Shown: in pieces, positions 1 to 5,058 of the stretch
Layout of the letters: each line of letters starts with the position of its first letter
Numbering within the stretch: position 1 is the stretch's first letter
Assembly: GCA_016234425.1 (NCBI GenBank)
Contig: JACRCA010000062.1
Span: 1-5,058 of the forward strand
DNA from: Deltaproteobacteria bacterium
GTDB taxonomy: Bacteria; Desulfobacterota; SM23-61
Reading direction: 5' to 3'
DNA length: 5,058 nucleotides
Notes under the pieces: model-generated
Told to the model about the DNA's origin: nothing
The model's input: only the letters and a program-made list of their open reading frames with translations
Database searches by the model: none
Translations under genes and position numbers: made by a program

Positions 1-623
1 ATCTCGATGAAAGCCAGACCCTTCTTACGGATCCCCTTTTCGATGGCTTGAATGCACTGTTGAGGATGCGCCGTGGTCCAGCGGGCTACATAACTGGCCC
101 CCGCAGTTACAGCCATTTCGCAAAGATCAAAAGCATTCTCCACATTCCCATAAGGAGAAGTAGTTGATGGAATCCCTCGGGGAGTCGTCGGTGAGGATTG
201 ACCTCCGGTCATTCCATAAAGCCCATTGTTCATGCAGATTAAGGTCATGTCCAAGTTCCGTCTGCAGACATGGATGAAATGGTTTCCTCCGATAGCCGCA
301 GCATCTCCGTCCCCAGTGATGACAATGGCTCTCAGTTCCGGCCTGGCCAGAATTGCCCCTGTGGCTACTGCCGGTGCCCTGCCATGCAGGGACCAGATGG
401 CATCAAAACCCAGATATTGGGAGGTCACGCGGGCCGAGCATCCAATCCCGGAAATAAAGCAGAAGCGATCGCGGAGAATCCCCCCTTTTTTGATCAAATG
501 ATCGACGGCATTCAATGCATAGTTCAACACCTGACCGATGCCGCAACCAGGGCAGAAGATAGTAGGCAAACGGTCGCCGTAAACCCCGGTCTCTTTCAAA
601 TATTGCAGCATAGGGTGTCTCAT
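1..623 (-). CDS. korB: 2-oxoacid:ferredoxin oxidoreductase, beta (TPP-binding) subunit, KorB-like; 3' end outside window
   Basis: The beta subunit of this cytoplasmic enzyme family carries thiamine pyrophosphate and decarboxylates a 2-oxoacid, forming acyl-CoA and passing electrons to ferredoxin. The frame is open from ATG at 623 to the left edge, giving 207 residues of an expected 250-300. Seen: CPGCG at residues 24-28 and GIGCS at 59-63, whose Cys24, Cys27 and Cys62 match three of the four [4Fe-4S] ligands known in related enzymes; the fourth would lie just past the edge, after the FIE at 205-207. The TPP/Mg motif begins GDGDAAAIGGNH (104-115) and closes with MNNGLYGMTGGQ (131-142). The start is supported by AGGGG 8 nt upstream and by the family-like RHP N-terminus. 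No alpha subunit precedes it; the neighbour upstream is an MmgE/PrpD gene. The family is clear. The substrate (2-oxoglutarate, a branched-chain or another 2-oxoacid) is not determined. Confidence 0.93.
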   Translation of the reverse strand, partial: MRHPMLQYLKETGVYGDRLPTIFCPGCGIGQVLNYALNAVDHLIKKGGILRDRFCFISGIGCSARVTSQYLGFDAIWSLHGRAPAVATGAILARPELRAIVITGDGDAAAIGGNHFIHVCRRNLDMTLICMNNGLYGMTGGQSSPTTPRGIPSTTSPYGNVENAFDLCEMAVTAGASYVARWTTAHPQQCIQAIEKGIRKKGLAFIE

Positions 624-631
624 CTTCAATT

Positions 632-636
632 CCCCT
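632..636 (-). promoter_or_regulatory. Ribosome binding site of the korB-like gene
   Basis: On the minus strand AGGGG lies 8 nt before the ATG at 623 and fixes that start over a TTG two codons upstream. The site begins immediately next to the end of the inverted repeat at 637, so the repeat-bounded segment stops right at the edge of the translation signal. Confidence 0.6.
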
Positions 637-651
637 AACCACAGAGGGCAC
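637..651 (+). repeat. Left copy of the CCACAGAG-type inverted repeat
   Basis: AACCACAGAGGGCAC matches the copy at 800-814 in opposite orientation, with two adjacent mismatches in 15. It directly abuts the korB ribosome binding site. Confidence 0.6.
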
Positions 652-654
652 GGC

Positions 655-667
655 GCGGCAGAGCCGC
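655..667. other. Small GC hairpin in the korB leader
   Basis: GCGGC (655-659) and GCCGC (663-667) form a 5-bp stem around a 3-nt loop, about 30 nt upstream of the korB start. It may be part of the repeat segment. No regulatory role is evident. Confidence 0.3.
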
Positions 668-679
668 ACGCTATCCCAG

Positions 680-723
680 AAATCCCCCCTGCCCCCCTTT
701 GCAAAGGGGGGTTGGGGGGATTT
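680..723. repeat. Large C-run/G-run palindrome (dispersed intergenic hairpin type)
   Basis: The left arm AAATCCCCCCTGCCCCCC plus TTT (680-700) is complementary to the right arm AAAGGGGGG then TTGGGGGGATTT (703-723), with only two mismatched positions and a GC centre at 701-702. Flanking bases extend the pairing weakly. Palindromes of this type are known to me as frequent intergenic repeats in Desulfobacterota-like and other environmental genomes. Transcribed from either strand it would fold into a very stable hairpin, but no T-run follows on the minus strand, so it is not a standard intrinsic terminator. It could still dampen read-through into the korB-like gene or protect the 3' end of the upstream mRNA. 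Confidence 0.75.
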
Positions 724-799
724 CAGAGTTAGTTTCCAAATTAAACTTTCTTAATAAAATTTCAAGATTTTGCACGTTAGGAGTACAGAGGATTTCTCC

Positions 800-814
800 G
801 TGAACTCTGTGGTT
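800..814 (-). repeat. Right copy of the CCACAGAG-type inverted repeat
   Basis: On the minus strand AACCACAGAGTTCAC pairs with the copy at 637-651. Its surroundings contain a second local inverted pair, ACAGAG with CTCTGT (at 784-789), so this end can also fold on its own. Confidence 0.6.
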
Positions 815-851
815 TCATATTTTATCCTTTTTTAATGGAAATTTTGACATT

Positions 852-857
852 ACCTCC
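852..857 (-). promoter_or_regulatory. Orphan Shine-Dalgarno-like site just after the MmgE/PrpD stop codon
   Basis: On the minus strand GGAGGT occurs 5 nt after the TAA of the MmgE/PrpD gene and is followed almost at once by ATG (848-850). That ATG opens only an 11-residue frame ending at 815, whose TGA overlaps another ATG (816-818) heading a 13-residue frame. Neither looks like a real gene. The site may be a remnant start signal of a lost or displaced gene, or chance. Confidence 0.3.
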
Positions 858-862
858 AGGCC

Positions 863-2221
863 TTACACTTGAAAGTTGTCCAGAATTCGGGCAGCATCGT
901 CGAGATCTTCTAAATGCCACATGAGGTCCAAACTCACTTGGATTTGGGCTGGGGTAAGCAGATCGCGAGCGAGTCGGCGAAACTTGCCTTCCACTGCCTC
1001 GTCAGTCCATTCTTGCCGAAGCTCATCCAGGGTAAAGACCTGGTGAACGGTGTGAGAGTTGCCGTCTTGAGTATCCACTTTGATGCGACAATTGAATTTG
1101 CCCGGGGACTGCTTGGTGAATTCGGGGTCCTCATCAATCCGGATTTTGCCCATCATATCTCGAATATCTTTATCCATAAATCTTTGTCGGGTATAGCTCT
1201 CCACGGTAACATCCCCATCAATTAAGGCGGCGGCTACCACAAAGGGCATGCTATGGTCGGCGGTTTCTTTGGTTTCGGGTGCCCAAACTTCCGGAGTGTT
1301 TTTTGCTACCGCAGCAGGAGCGCGAGTTGTCCAGACGTGAACTGACTTGATTTCACTCGGGGAAACTTTCTTTCTTACCTCCAGAGCAACCTTGATAGGC
1401 ACCTGCATAGCATCCCGTGCTGGATAAGGCTTCAGGATGGAACGTTCCACGGCGAATTGCACTCCATTTCCCCCCAGGGGTTCGATCTCGACGGTATCGA
1501 CCAGGGTATTTAGTCCGTTTTCGCCCTCGATGGTTTCTGTCGGGCCGGTTATTCCCACGCGGGCCATTAAGGCAGCAAAGATTCCTTGGCGGGCAGAAAC
1601 CCCCGCATAAACTTCCTTATACATGGAGTGCTCTCCGGTGAGTCTTGACCCCAAATTGATATTCGCTACCAGGGCCATGGAGGCTGCATCGCTAAACTGC
1701 TCCTTGTTCAAACCTAGAATTTTTCCGGCTCCCATTGCGCTGCCGAGAGTGGCGGCCAACGCGCAGGGGTCTGGATTCCAATCTTTCATGGTTCCGATCT
1801 TTTCGCTGAAGAGAACCCCCATTTCATAGGTCAAAGCGATGCTGGTAATGAGTCGCTTTCCGTCAGCATGAACCGCTTCAGCCATGGCCAGGCCAGCAGG
1901 AATGGCGTCACTGGTATGAGTGGCCCGCTTGATGCGGTAGGAGTCATTGAAGTCAGCGGTTCGGACCATGGTGCTGTTGACGAAGGCGGCCATCTCCGGT
2001 GTGGTCCGAAAAAGGGACCCGATAACCCGGGCAGTTAGACCTGACTCCATTGGGAAACAGAGGCTACGGACAATCTTGCAGGGTTCCCACAAATAGGCGC
2101 ACAGGGCACAGCCCATCGTGTCGATGAACTTGTGTTTTACGGCTCGGATGGCGCTGGCCGGCAAGTCTTCGTAGGGAAAAGATGCGGCGTAGCTACCGAT
2201 GCGTTCAAGAATTTTATCCAT
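863..2221 (-). CDS. MmgE/PrpD family protein (2-methylcitrate dehydratase / cis-aconitate decarboxylase superfamily)
   Basis: Cytoplasmic enzyme of 452 aa, normal for the family, whose members dehydrate, decarboxylate or epimerise small carboxylates. Seen: a helical N-terminal half with the family signature DFNDSYRIKRATHTSDAIPA (residues 90-109, containing Asp90, Asp93 and His102); KEVYAGVSARQG (202-213, Lys202); KPYPARD (264-270, Lys264); and DHSMPFVVAAALIDG (322-336) in the C-terminal half. These correspond to the Asp, His and Lys positions known from human cis-aconitate decarboxylase. The region where that enzyme and PrpD carry a second His reads DWNPDPCALAATLG (147-160), without His, and the usual Tyr of the later motif is Phe327. 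The actual substrate therefore probably differs. I chose ATG at 2221 over the TTG one codon earlier, because GGGGAGGT lies 7 nt before the ATG. The gene follows tctA by 64 bp and probably shares its transcript. 2-methylcitrate dehydratase proper is unlikely, since no prpB or prpC is visible. Confidence 0.92.
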   Translation of the reverse strand: MDKILERIGSYAASFPYEDLPASAIRAVKHKFIDTMGCALCAYLWEPCKIVRSLCFPMESGLTARVIGSLFRTTPEMAAFVNSTMVRTADFNDSYRIKRATHTSDAIPAGLAMAEAVHADGKRLITSIALTYEMGVLFSEKIGTMKDWNPDPCALAATLGSAMGAGKILGLNKEQFSDAASMALVANINLGSRLTGEHSMYKEVYAGVSARQGIFAALMARVGITGPTETIEGENGLNTLVDTVEIEPLGGNGVQFAVERSILKPYPARDAMQVPIKVALEVRKKVSPSEIKSVHVWTTRAPAAVAKNTPEVWAPETKETADHSMPFVVAAALIDGDVTVESYTRQRFMDKDIRDMMGKIRIDEDPEFTKQSPGKFNCRIKVDTQDGNSHTVHQVFTLDELRQEWTDEAVEGKFRRLARDLLTPAQIQVSLDLMWHLEDLDDAARILDNFQV

Positions 2222-2228
2222 CAAATTT

Positions 2229-2236
2229 ACCTCCCC
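2229..2236 (-). promoter_or_regulatory. Strong ribosome binding site of the MmgE/PrpD gene
   Basis: GGGGAGGT on the minus strand sits 7 nt before ATG 2221. It is the best Shine-Dalgarno in the window and favours the ATG over the adjacent upstream TTG (2222-2224). The strong site suggests independent, efficient translation of this enzyme within the polycistronic message. Confidence 0.75.
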
Positions 2237-2285
2237 GGTAATAAGAAATTCATGGCTATATATTCTTTGGTCTAAACAGTATTTC

Positions 2286-3806
2286 TCACCCTCCTTGGGA
2301 AATTCTGCTGTGGGTTTCTTTTCTTCTGCGCCTCAGCCAAGGGAAGAGGATGGAAAAGAGAATGATCCCCCACAGAATGGCCGCAACCGGTCGAAAGAAA
2401 AAGATGTCTGCGCTCCCCCCGGATACCGAAAGAGCGGTGGTAAATGATTTCTCCGCAATCGGGCCCAGAATCAGGCCGACGACAGCCGTTACTGGTGGGC
2501 ATCCCCAGACTTTAAGCCCATAACCCAACAAAGCGCAGGCCAGCATGATACCGACATCGAAGAAGCTATAATGAACCGCGTACACTCCGATCACGGCCAA
2601 GACCAGGATTACACCGGCTAAGATCGAGTTTTTGATTTGGCAAAGCTTGCAGGCTGGGCCCACGATGAGCAAACCGATAAGAAGCTGGAGCCAGCTGGCA
2701 GCCAGAAGTCCCACCAGAAAAGTTCCCATTACGTCCGGACTTCGCTCGAAAACTCCCGGCCCGGGGCGTAAGCCCTGCATCATGACCCCGGCAAGGATGA
2801 GCGCCGCTGTTGAACTGCCGGGGATTCCTAATGCCAGGGCAGGTAGAAGAGCTAAGGGGACTACGGAGTTATTGGCCGCCTCGCAGGCGATGACCCCTTC
2901 GGGAATTCCGGTACCAAAACGTTCCGGGTGGCGGGAGTGTCGTTTAGCCTGATCGTAGGCCACAAAGTTAGCGACCGCCGCTCCTTCGCCCGGTATGAAA
3001 CCAATAACGCCTCCGATAAACGTGGATAAATAAGTATCTTTCCAGTACTTCCCGAAAATCGTATCCCAGGTATCGCTTAAAATTTTCCGCAGGCTAAATT
3101 TTACTTCACTGACCGCCACAAGCTCACCGGATTCCTTTTGTACCATGGTAAAACATTCCGAAAGCGCCAGCAGACCCACCAGGGCTGGTACGAGGGGAAT
3201 GCCTTCATATAACTGGTAAATCCCGAAGGTAAACCGGTCATGCCCGACTACAAAATCAGCCCCCACGGTGCCCAGCAAGAGCCCGATGATCCCACCCAAA
3301 AGTCCTTTGATAGAATCCTTACCGGCCAGGTTGCCCAGAACCATAATGCCCAACAGAGTTACTAAGAATATCTCTGCGGGGCTGATTCGGGCCGCATAAA
3401 AGGAGAGAATGGGTCCGGTAATGCAGATAAATACCCCGCCAACAAAACTGGCTATGGACGACGAGGCCGCGCTGACCACGATGGCCGTATCGGCCTGGCC
3501 CTTTTTGGCCATGGCATAGCCATCGATGACCGTGGCTGCTGCTCCGGGTGTGCCCGGGGTATGCATCAAAATAGCCGGTATGGAACCGCCATACATGGCT
3601 CCTACGTATATACTGGAGAGAAGAACTAAAGAGGTATCCACCGGCAGGCTGTAAGCAAAGGGGAGTAGAGTAGCTACGCCCATAGAGGCGGTGAAGGCCG
3701 GCAAGGCACCAAAGATGATCCCCAGCAAGCAACCTATGAAAGCAGCCAACAGGTTGTAAGGGGAAAGGAAATGACTGAACCCGATCAGGAGCGTATCTAA
3801 AATCAC
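2286..3806 (-). CDS. tctA: Tripartite tricarboxylate transporter large membrane subunit TctA
   Basis: Inner-membrane permease of 506 aa (family about 500) that moves a carboxylate delivered by TctC, probably by cation-coupled secondary transport together with TctB. The protein is hydrophobic throughout, with roughly a dozen membrane segments. Family signatures are FGALPAFTASMG (residues 32-43), YVGAMYGGSIPAILMHTPG (67-85) continuing to DGYAMAKKGQA (95-105), and in the second half GFIPGEGAAVANF (269-281) and LGIPGSSTAALILAG (326-340). The two proline/glycine-rich stretches recur in both halves, as expected for the internally duplicated TctA fold. It ends in a basic tail, LRRRRKETHSR (491-501). 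The start is GTG: no in-frame ATG occurs before residue 42, and the N-terminus MILDTLLIGF followed by SPYNLL fits the family. A weak GGGGGA lies about 8 nt upstream. It begins 17 bp after the tctB stop, so translational coupling is plausible. Confidence 0.95.
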   Translation of the reverse strand: MILDTLLIGFSHFLSPYNLLAAFIGCLLGIIFGALPAFTASMGVATLLPFAYSLPVDTSLVLLSSIYVGAMYGGSIPAILMHTPGTPGAAATVIDGYAMAKKGQADTAIVVSAASSSIASFVGGVFICITGPILSFYAARISPAEIFLVTLLGIMVLGNLAGKDSIKGLLGGIIGLLLGTVGADFVVGHDRFTFGIYQLYEGIPLVPALVGLLALSECFTMVQKESGELVAVSEVKFSLRKILSDTWDTIFGKYWKDTYLSTFIGGVIGFIPGEGAAVANFVAYDQAKRHSRHPERFGTGIPEGVIACEAANNSVVPLALLPALALGIPGSSTAALILAGVMMQGLRPGPGVFERSPDVMGTFLVGLLAASWLQLLIGLLIVGPACKLCQIKNSILAGVILVLAVIGVYAVHYSFFDVGIMLACALLGYGLKVWGCPPVTAVVGLILGPIAEKSFTTALSVSGGSADIFFFRPVAAILWGIILFSILFPWLRRRRKETHSRISQGG

Positions 3807-3823
3807 GGGCTTTATCCCCCAAG

Positions 3824-4276
3824 CTAAAACAACAGGCTTTCCACAACCCCCTTCGGCATTGGGATTCCCAGAAAGATAACGAAAATGAGATAGAGAGCTA
3901 AGGAGGTTCCTACGGCCACACTTAAAGTCGTCTTAAGTTTTATCCCGAATAAGGTGAAGAGGATGATCAGGGTAATCAGGCTGCTGAGAATAAAACCCAA
4001 ATCCGGCATGAGAAGGATGTAGAGAATTCCACTTCCCAGGTAAATCCACATCTGCTTCGGGTTTGGGGAAGTTTCCGCCTCCACAGCAGTTCGGTCAACT
4101 CCTTTCTCTTTGCTTTTGCTTCTCAGCATAAAAACGACCTTTATCCCGCTCAGGACAAAACCGCAGGCCAGCAACATGCGCGGGTAAAGAGCGGAAATAA
4201 AGGGGTAGTTCCAGGAGCTCACAGTTAAGAACAGGGCGAAGGCCACAAACCCGAATAGAAATAACCAATCTTTCAT
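3824..4276 (-). CDS. tctB: Tripartite tricarboxylate transporter small membrane subunit TctB
   Basis: Small inner-membrane partner of TctA; 150 aa from the chosen start, typical for the family. Hydrophobic segments lie at about residues 3-19, 33-50, 76-92, 94-111 and 116-138, with a charged, hydrophilic loop (about 52-75, RSKSKEKGVDR and onward) between the second and third. The YPRM motif after the first segment (31-34) and the C-terminal LGIPMPKG (136-143) are TctB-like. An in-frame ATG at 4324 would add 16 residues, but those codons are the stem-loop at 4290-4319, so I chose ATG 4276, whose product MKDWLFLFGF enters the first membrane segment directly. No clear Shine-Dalgarno precedes 4276, so the start is less certain than the gene. 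It lies between tctC (59 bp) and tctA (17 bp), the standard C-B-A order. Confidence 0.9.
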   Translation of the reverse strand: MKDWLFLFGFVAFALFLTVSSWNYPFISALYPRMLLACGFVLSGIKVVFMLRSKSKEKGVDRTAVEAETSPNPKQMWIYLGSGILYILLMPDLGFILSSLITLIILFTLFGIKLKTTLSVAVGTSLALYLIFVIFLGIPMPKGVVESLLF

Positions 4277-4289
4277 ACTTGGGTTGATT

Positions 4290-4319
4290 CTTGCCCTGGG
4301 TAGTAGCTCCCAGGGCAAG
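4290..4319 (-). promoter_or_regulatory. Perfect 11-bp stem-loop between tctC and tctB
   Basis: CTTGCCCTGGG (4290-4300) and CCCAGGGCAAG (4309-4319) are perfectly complementary around an 8-nt loop. On the transcribed strand the hairpin starts 16 nt after the tctC stop and ends 13 nt before the tctB ATG. No U-run follows, so it is not a standard terminator. Its place, right behind a solute-binding protein gene and ahead of the membrane genes, fits an intercistronic stabilising or processing hairpin that raises binding-protein mRNA above that of the permease. That role is inferred. Partial attenuation or masking of tctB translation are alternatives. Confidence 0.65.
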
Positions 4320-4335
4320 TACATTGAAGGTGAGG

Positions 4336-5058
4336 TTATTTGCTGGTTATCAAATACTGCTTATATTTATCCACGACCTCCAAAGAGCCTTTGAGTCTCT
4401 TTTCAAACTCTGGCCTGGGAATCCAGTAGCTCACGTCGGCTTCACCGCTTTCCTTCAACTTTTGGATAAATTCTGGGTTGGTGCACGCTTTGGTTAAGGC
4501 TTCTTCGATGAATCTAACTCGATCGGGATATTTTTGCTGGACTTCACTATTGATCGAATAGCCCCGCAAGACCGTTAGATGAGCGAGATCTTTCTTCCCC
4601 GTCTGCTCAGAAACGGGGGTACCCTCAGGCCACATGTTAGGAACTCTGGTATTGGCCACAAAGCCCAGGCAAGTAGCGACCTCGCGGATCAGGTAACCGG
4701 AATAGGCATTGGTCAGGCAAACGTCCACATGGCCTCCGGCTAACATTTGATTGGCCTCATTGGCCCCCCCAGGAGAATTCACGATTCTGAACTTTAGACC
4801 AAATACATCCATCAAATAATAGGCGACTAAATTCTGGAAGGAATTCGGGCCAGTCATGGAAACTTTATATTTATCCGGATTCTTCTGGCAATCTTCGATG
4901 AATTCGGCCGCATTTTTCCAACGGGCATCTTCCTTCCTTCTTAGGAGGGCAATGGGATCATCGTTGATGCCCCCCAGGTTATAAAATTTGTCCAGGGTAT
5001 ATTTAGCCTTACCCATAACAATCTGCTGGTATAAAACCGGCCAGTTACTAAAGACAAA
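4336..5058 (-). CDS. tctC: Tripartite tricarboxylate transporter substrate-binding protein (TctC/Bug family); 5' end outside window
   Basis: Periplasmic binding protein that captures the carboxylate and hands it to the TctA-TctB permease. The frame is open from the right edge to TAA at 4338-4336, giving 240 residues; full members have about 320-340, so the signal peptide and the first 80-100 residues are missing. The ATG at 5016 is not the start, because coding sequence continues upstream of it (FVFSNWPVLYQQIV). Seen: DDPIALL (33-39), KVSMTGPNSFQNLVAYYL (65-82), and the loop SPGGANEANQMLAGGHVDV (95-113), which matches the Bug-family pattern of a Gly-rich ligand loop followed by GGxVD. The C-terminal helices PEFIQKLKESG (195-205) and the region ending YKQYLITSK are also family-like. 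Bug proteins bind di-, tricarboxylates and various aromatic or amide acids, so the ligand cannot be named from sequence. It is followed by the hairpin and then tctB. Confidence 0.93.
   Translation of the reverse strand, partial: FVFSNWPVLYQQIVMGKAKYTLDKFYNLGGINDDPIALLRRKEDARWKNAAEFIEDCQKNPDKYKVSMTGPNSFQNLVAYYLMDVFGLKFRIVNSPGGANEANQMLAGGHVDVCLTNAYSGYLIREVATCLGFVANTRVPNMWPEGTPVSEQTGKKDLAHLTVLRGYSINSEVQQKYPDRVRFIEEALTKACTNPEFIQKLKESGEADVSYWIPRPEFEKRLKGSLEVVDKYKQYLITSK

Larger units (their letters stand above)
637..814. repeat. 178-bp non-coding segment bounded by inverted repeats (MITE-like or dispersed intergenic repeat)
   Basis: The left end AACCACAGAGGGCAC (637-651) and the reverse complement of the right end, AACCACAGAGTTCAC (from 800-814), match at 13 of 15 positions. 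Between them are a small hairpin (655-667), a large C/G-run palindrome (680-723) and an AT-rich stretch (about 724-780). No convincing coding frame is present. Without this segment the gap between the two flanking genes would be 61 bp, close to the 59- and 64-bp gaps elsewhere in the cluster, which suggests insertion into an existing operon. I see no target-site duplication, so true transposition is not shown. The two ends could instead be independent copies of a common CCACAGAG-type intergenic repeat. Confidence 0.5.

Noticed and set aside
270..638. 122-codon plus-strand and 88-codon minus-strand frames (403-669) at the left end
   Set aside because: Both overlap the korB-like gene, whose own frame carries the CPGCG and GDGD motifs.
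680..723. Palindrome read as an intrinsic terminator
   Set aside because: No T-run follows the stem on the minus strand, so it lacks the U-tract needed for a standard intrinsic terminator.
738..765. Possible minus-strand promoter for korB: TTGAAA (760-765), 16-bp spacer, TAATTT (738-743)
   Set aside because: The -35 match is good but the -10 match is poor, and the stretch is AT-rich, where such matches are frequent; not strong enough to annotate.
914..1225. 103-codon plus-strand frame inside the MmgE/PrpD gene
   Set aside because: It lies wholly antisense to a well-supported gene, with no ribosome binding site and no recognisable protein features.
2227..2253. Eight-codon mini-frame ending in the MmgE/PrpD ribosome binding site
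   Set aside because: No ribosome binding site of its own and a length easily produced by chance.
2632..2952. 106-codon plus-strand frame inside tctA
   Set aside because: Antisense shadow of a gene with clear TctA signatures; composition typical of a spurious frame.
3319..3846. 175-codon minus-strand frame overlapping the start of tctA
   Set aside because: It is an alternative frame of tctA and the tctB end; its translation is rich in Ser, Arg and His, lacks family features, and conflicts with the strongly supported TctA frame.
4277..4324. Longer TctB start at ATG 4324
   Set aside because: The extra 16 codons coincide with the perfect hairpin, have no ribosome binding site, and would put a charged stretch before the first membrane segment.

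Overview
All genes in this window lie on the minus strand and read from the right edge to the left. The base composition is moderate. The mix of a tripartite tricarboxylate transporter (TTT), an MmgE/PrpD-family enzyme and a ferredoxin-dependent 2-oxoacid oxidoreductase subunit suggests an anaerobic bacterium. Together with the style of the intergenic repeats (a C-run/G-run palindrome and a CCACAGAG-type repeat), it points, as an inference only, to an uncultured Desulfobacterota/Deltaproteobacteria-like lineage.

Layout in transcription order: (1) 5058-4336, the C-terminal 240 residues of a TctC/Bug-type periplasmic solute-binding protein, with its N-terminus beyond the right edge; (2) a 59-bp gap holding a perfect 11-bp-stem hairpin; (3) 4276-3824, TctB, the small membrane subunit; (4) a 17-bp gap; (5) 3806-2286, TctA, the large membrane subunit, starting at GTG; (6) a 64-bp gap; (7) 2221-863, an MmgE/PrpD-family protein of 452 aa; (8) a 239-bp gap that is mostly a repeat-bounded segment (637-814) with a large C/G-run palindrome; (9) 623-1, the first 207 residues of a KorB-like 2-oxoacid:ferredoxin oxidoreductase beta subunit, which runs off the left edge.

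TctC, TctB and TctA would capture and import a carboxylate. The MmgE/PrpD protein would act on it or a derivative (this fold carries out dehydration, decarboxylation or epimerisation of carboxylates). The oxidoreductase could oxidise a resulting 2-oxoacid to an acyl-CoA with reduction of ferredoxin. The substrate cannot be read from the sequence. The korA partner is not upstream of korB, where it often sits.

The gene content belongs to known families. I found no convincing new system. The points most worth a second look are the 178-bp repeat-bounded segment that ends next to the korB ribosome binding site, the tctC-tctB hairpin, and apparent active-site substitutions in the MmgE/PrpD protein.
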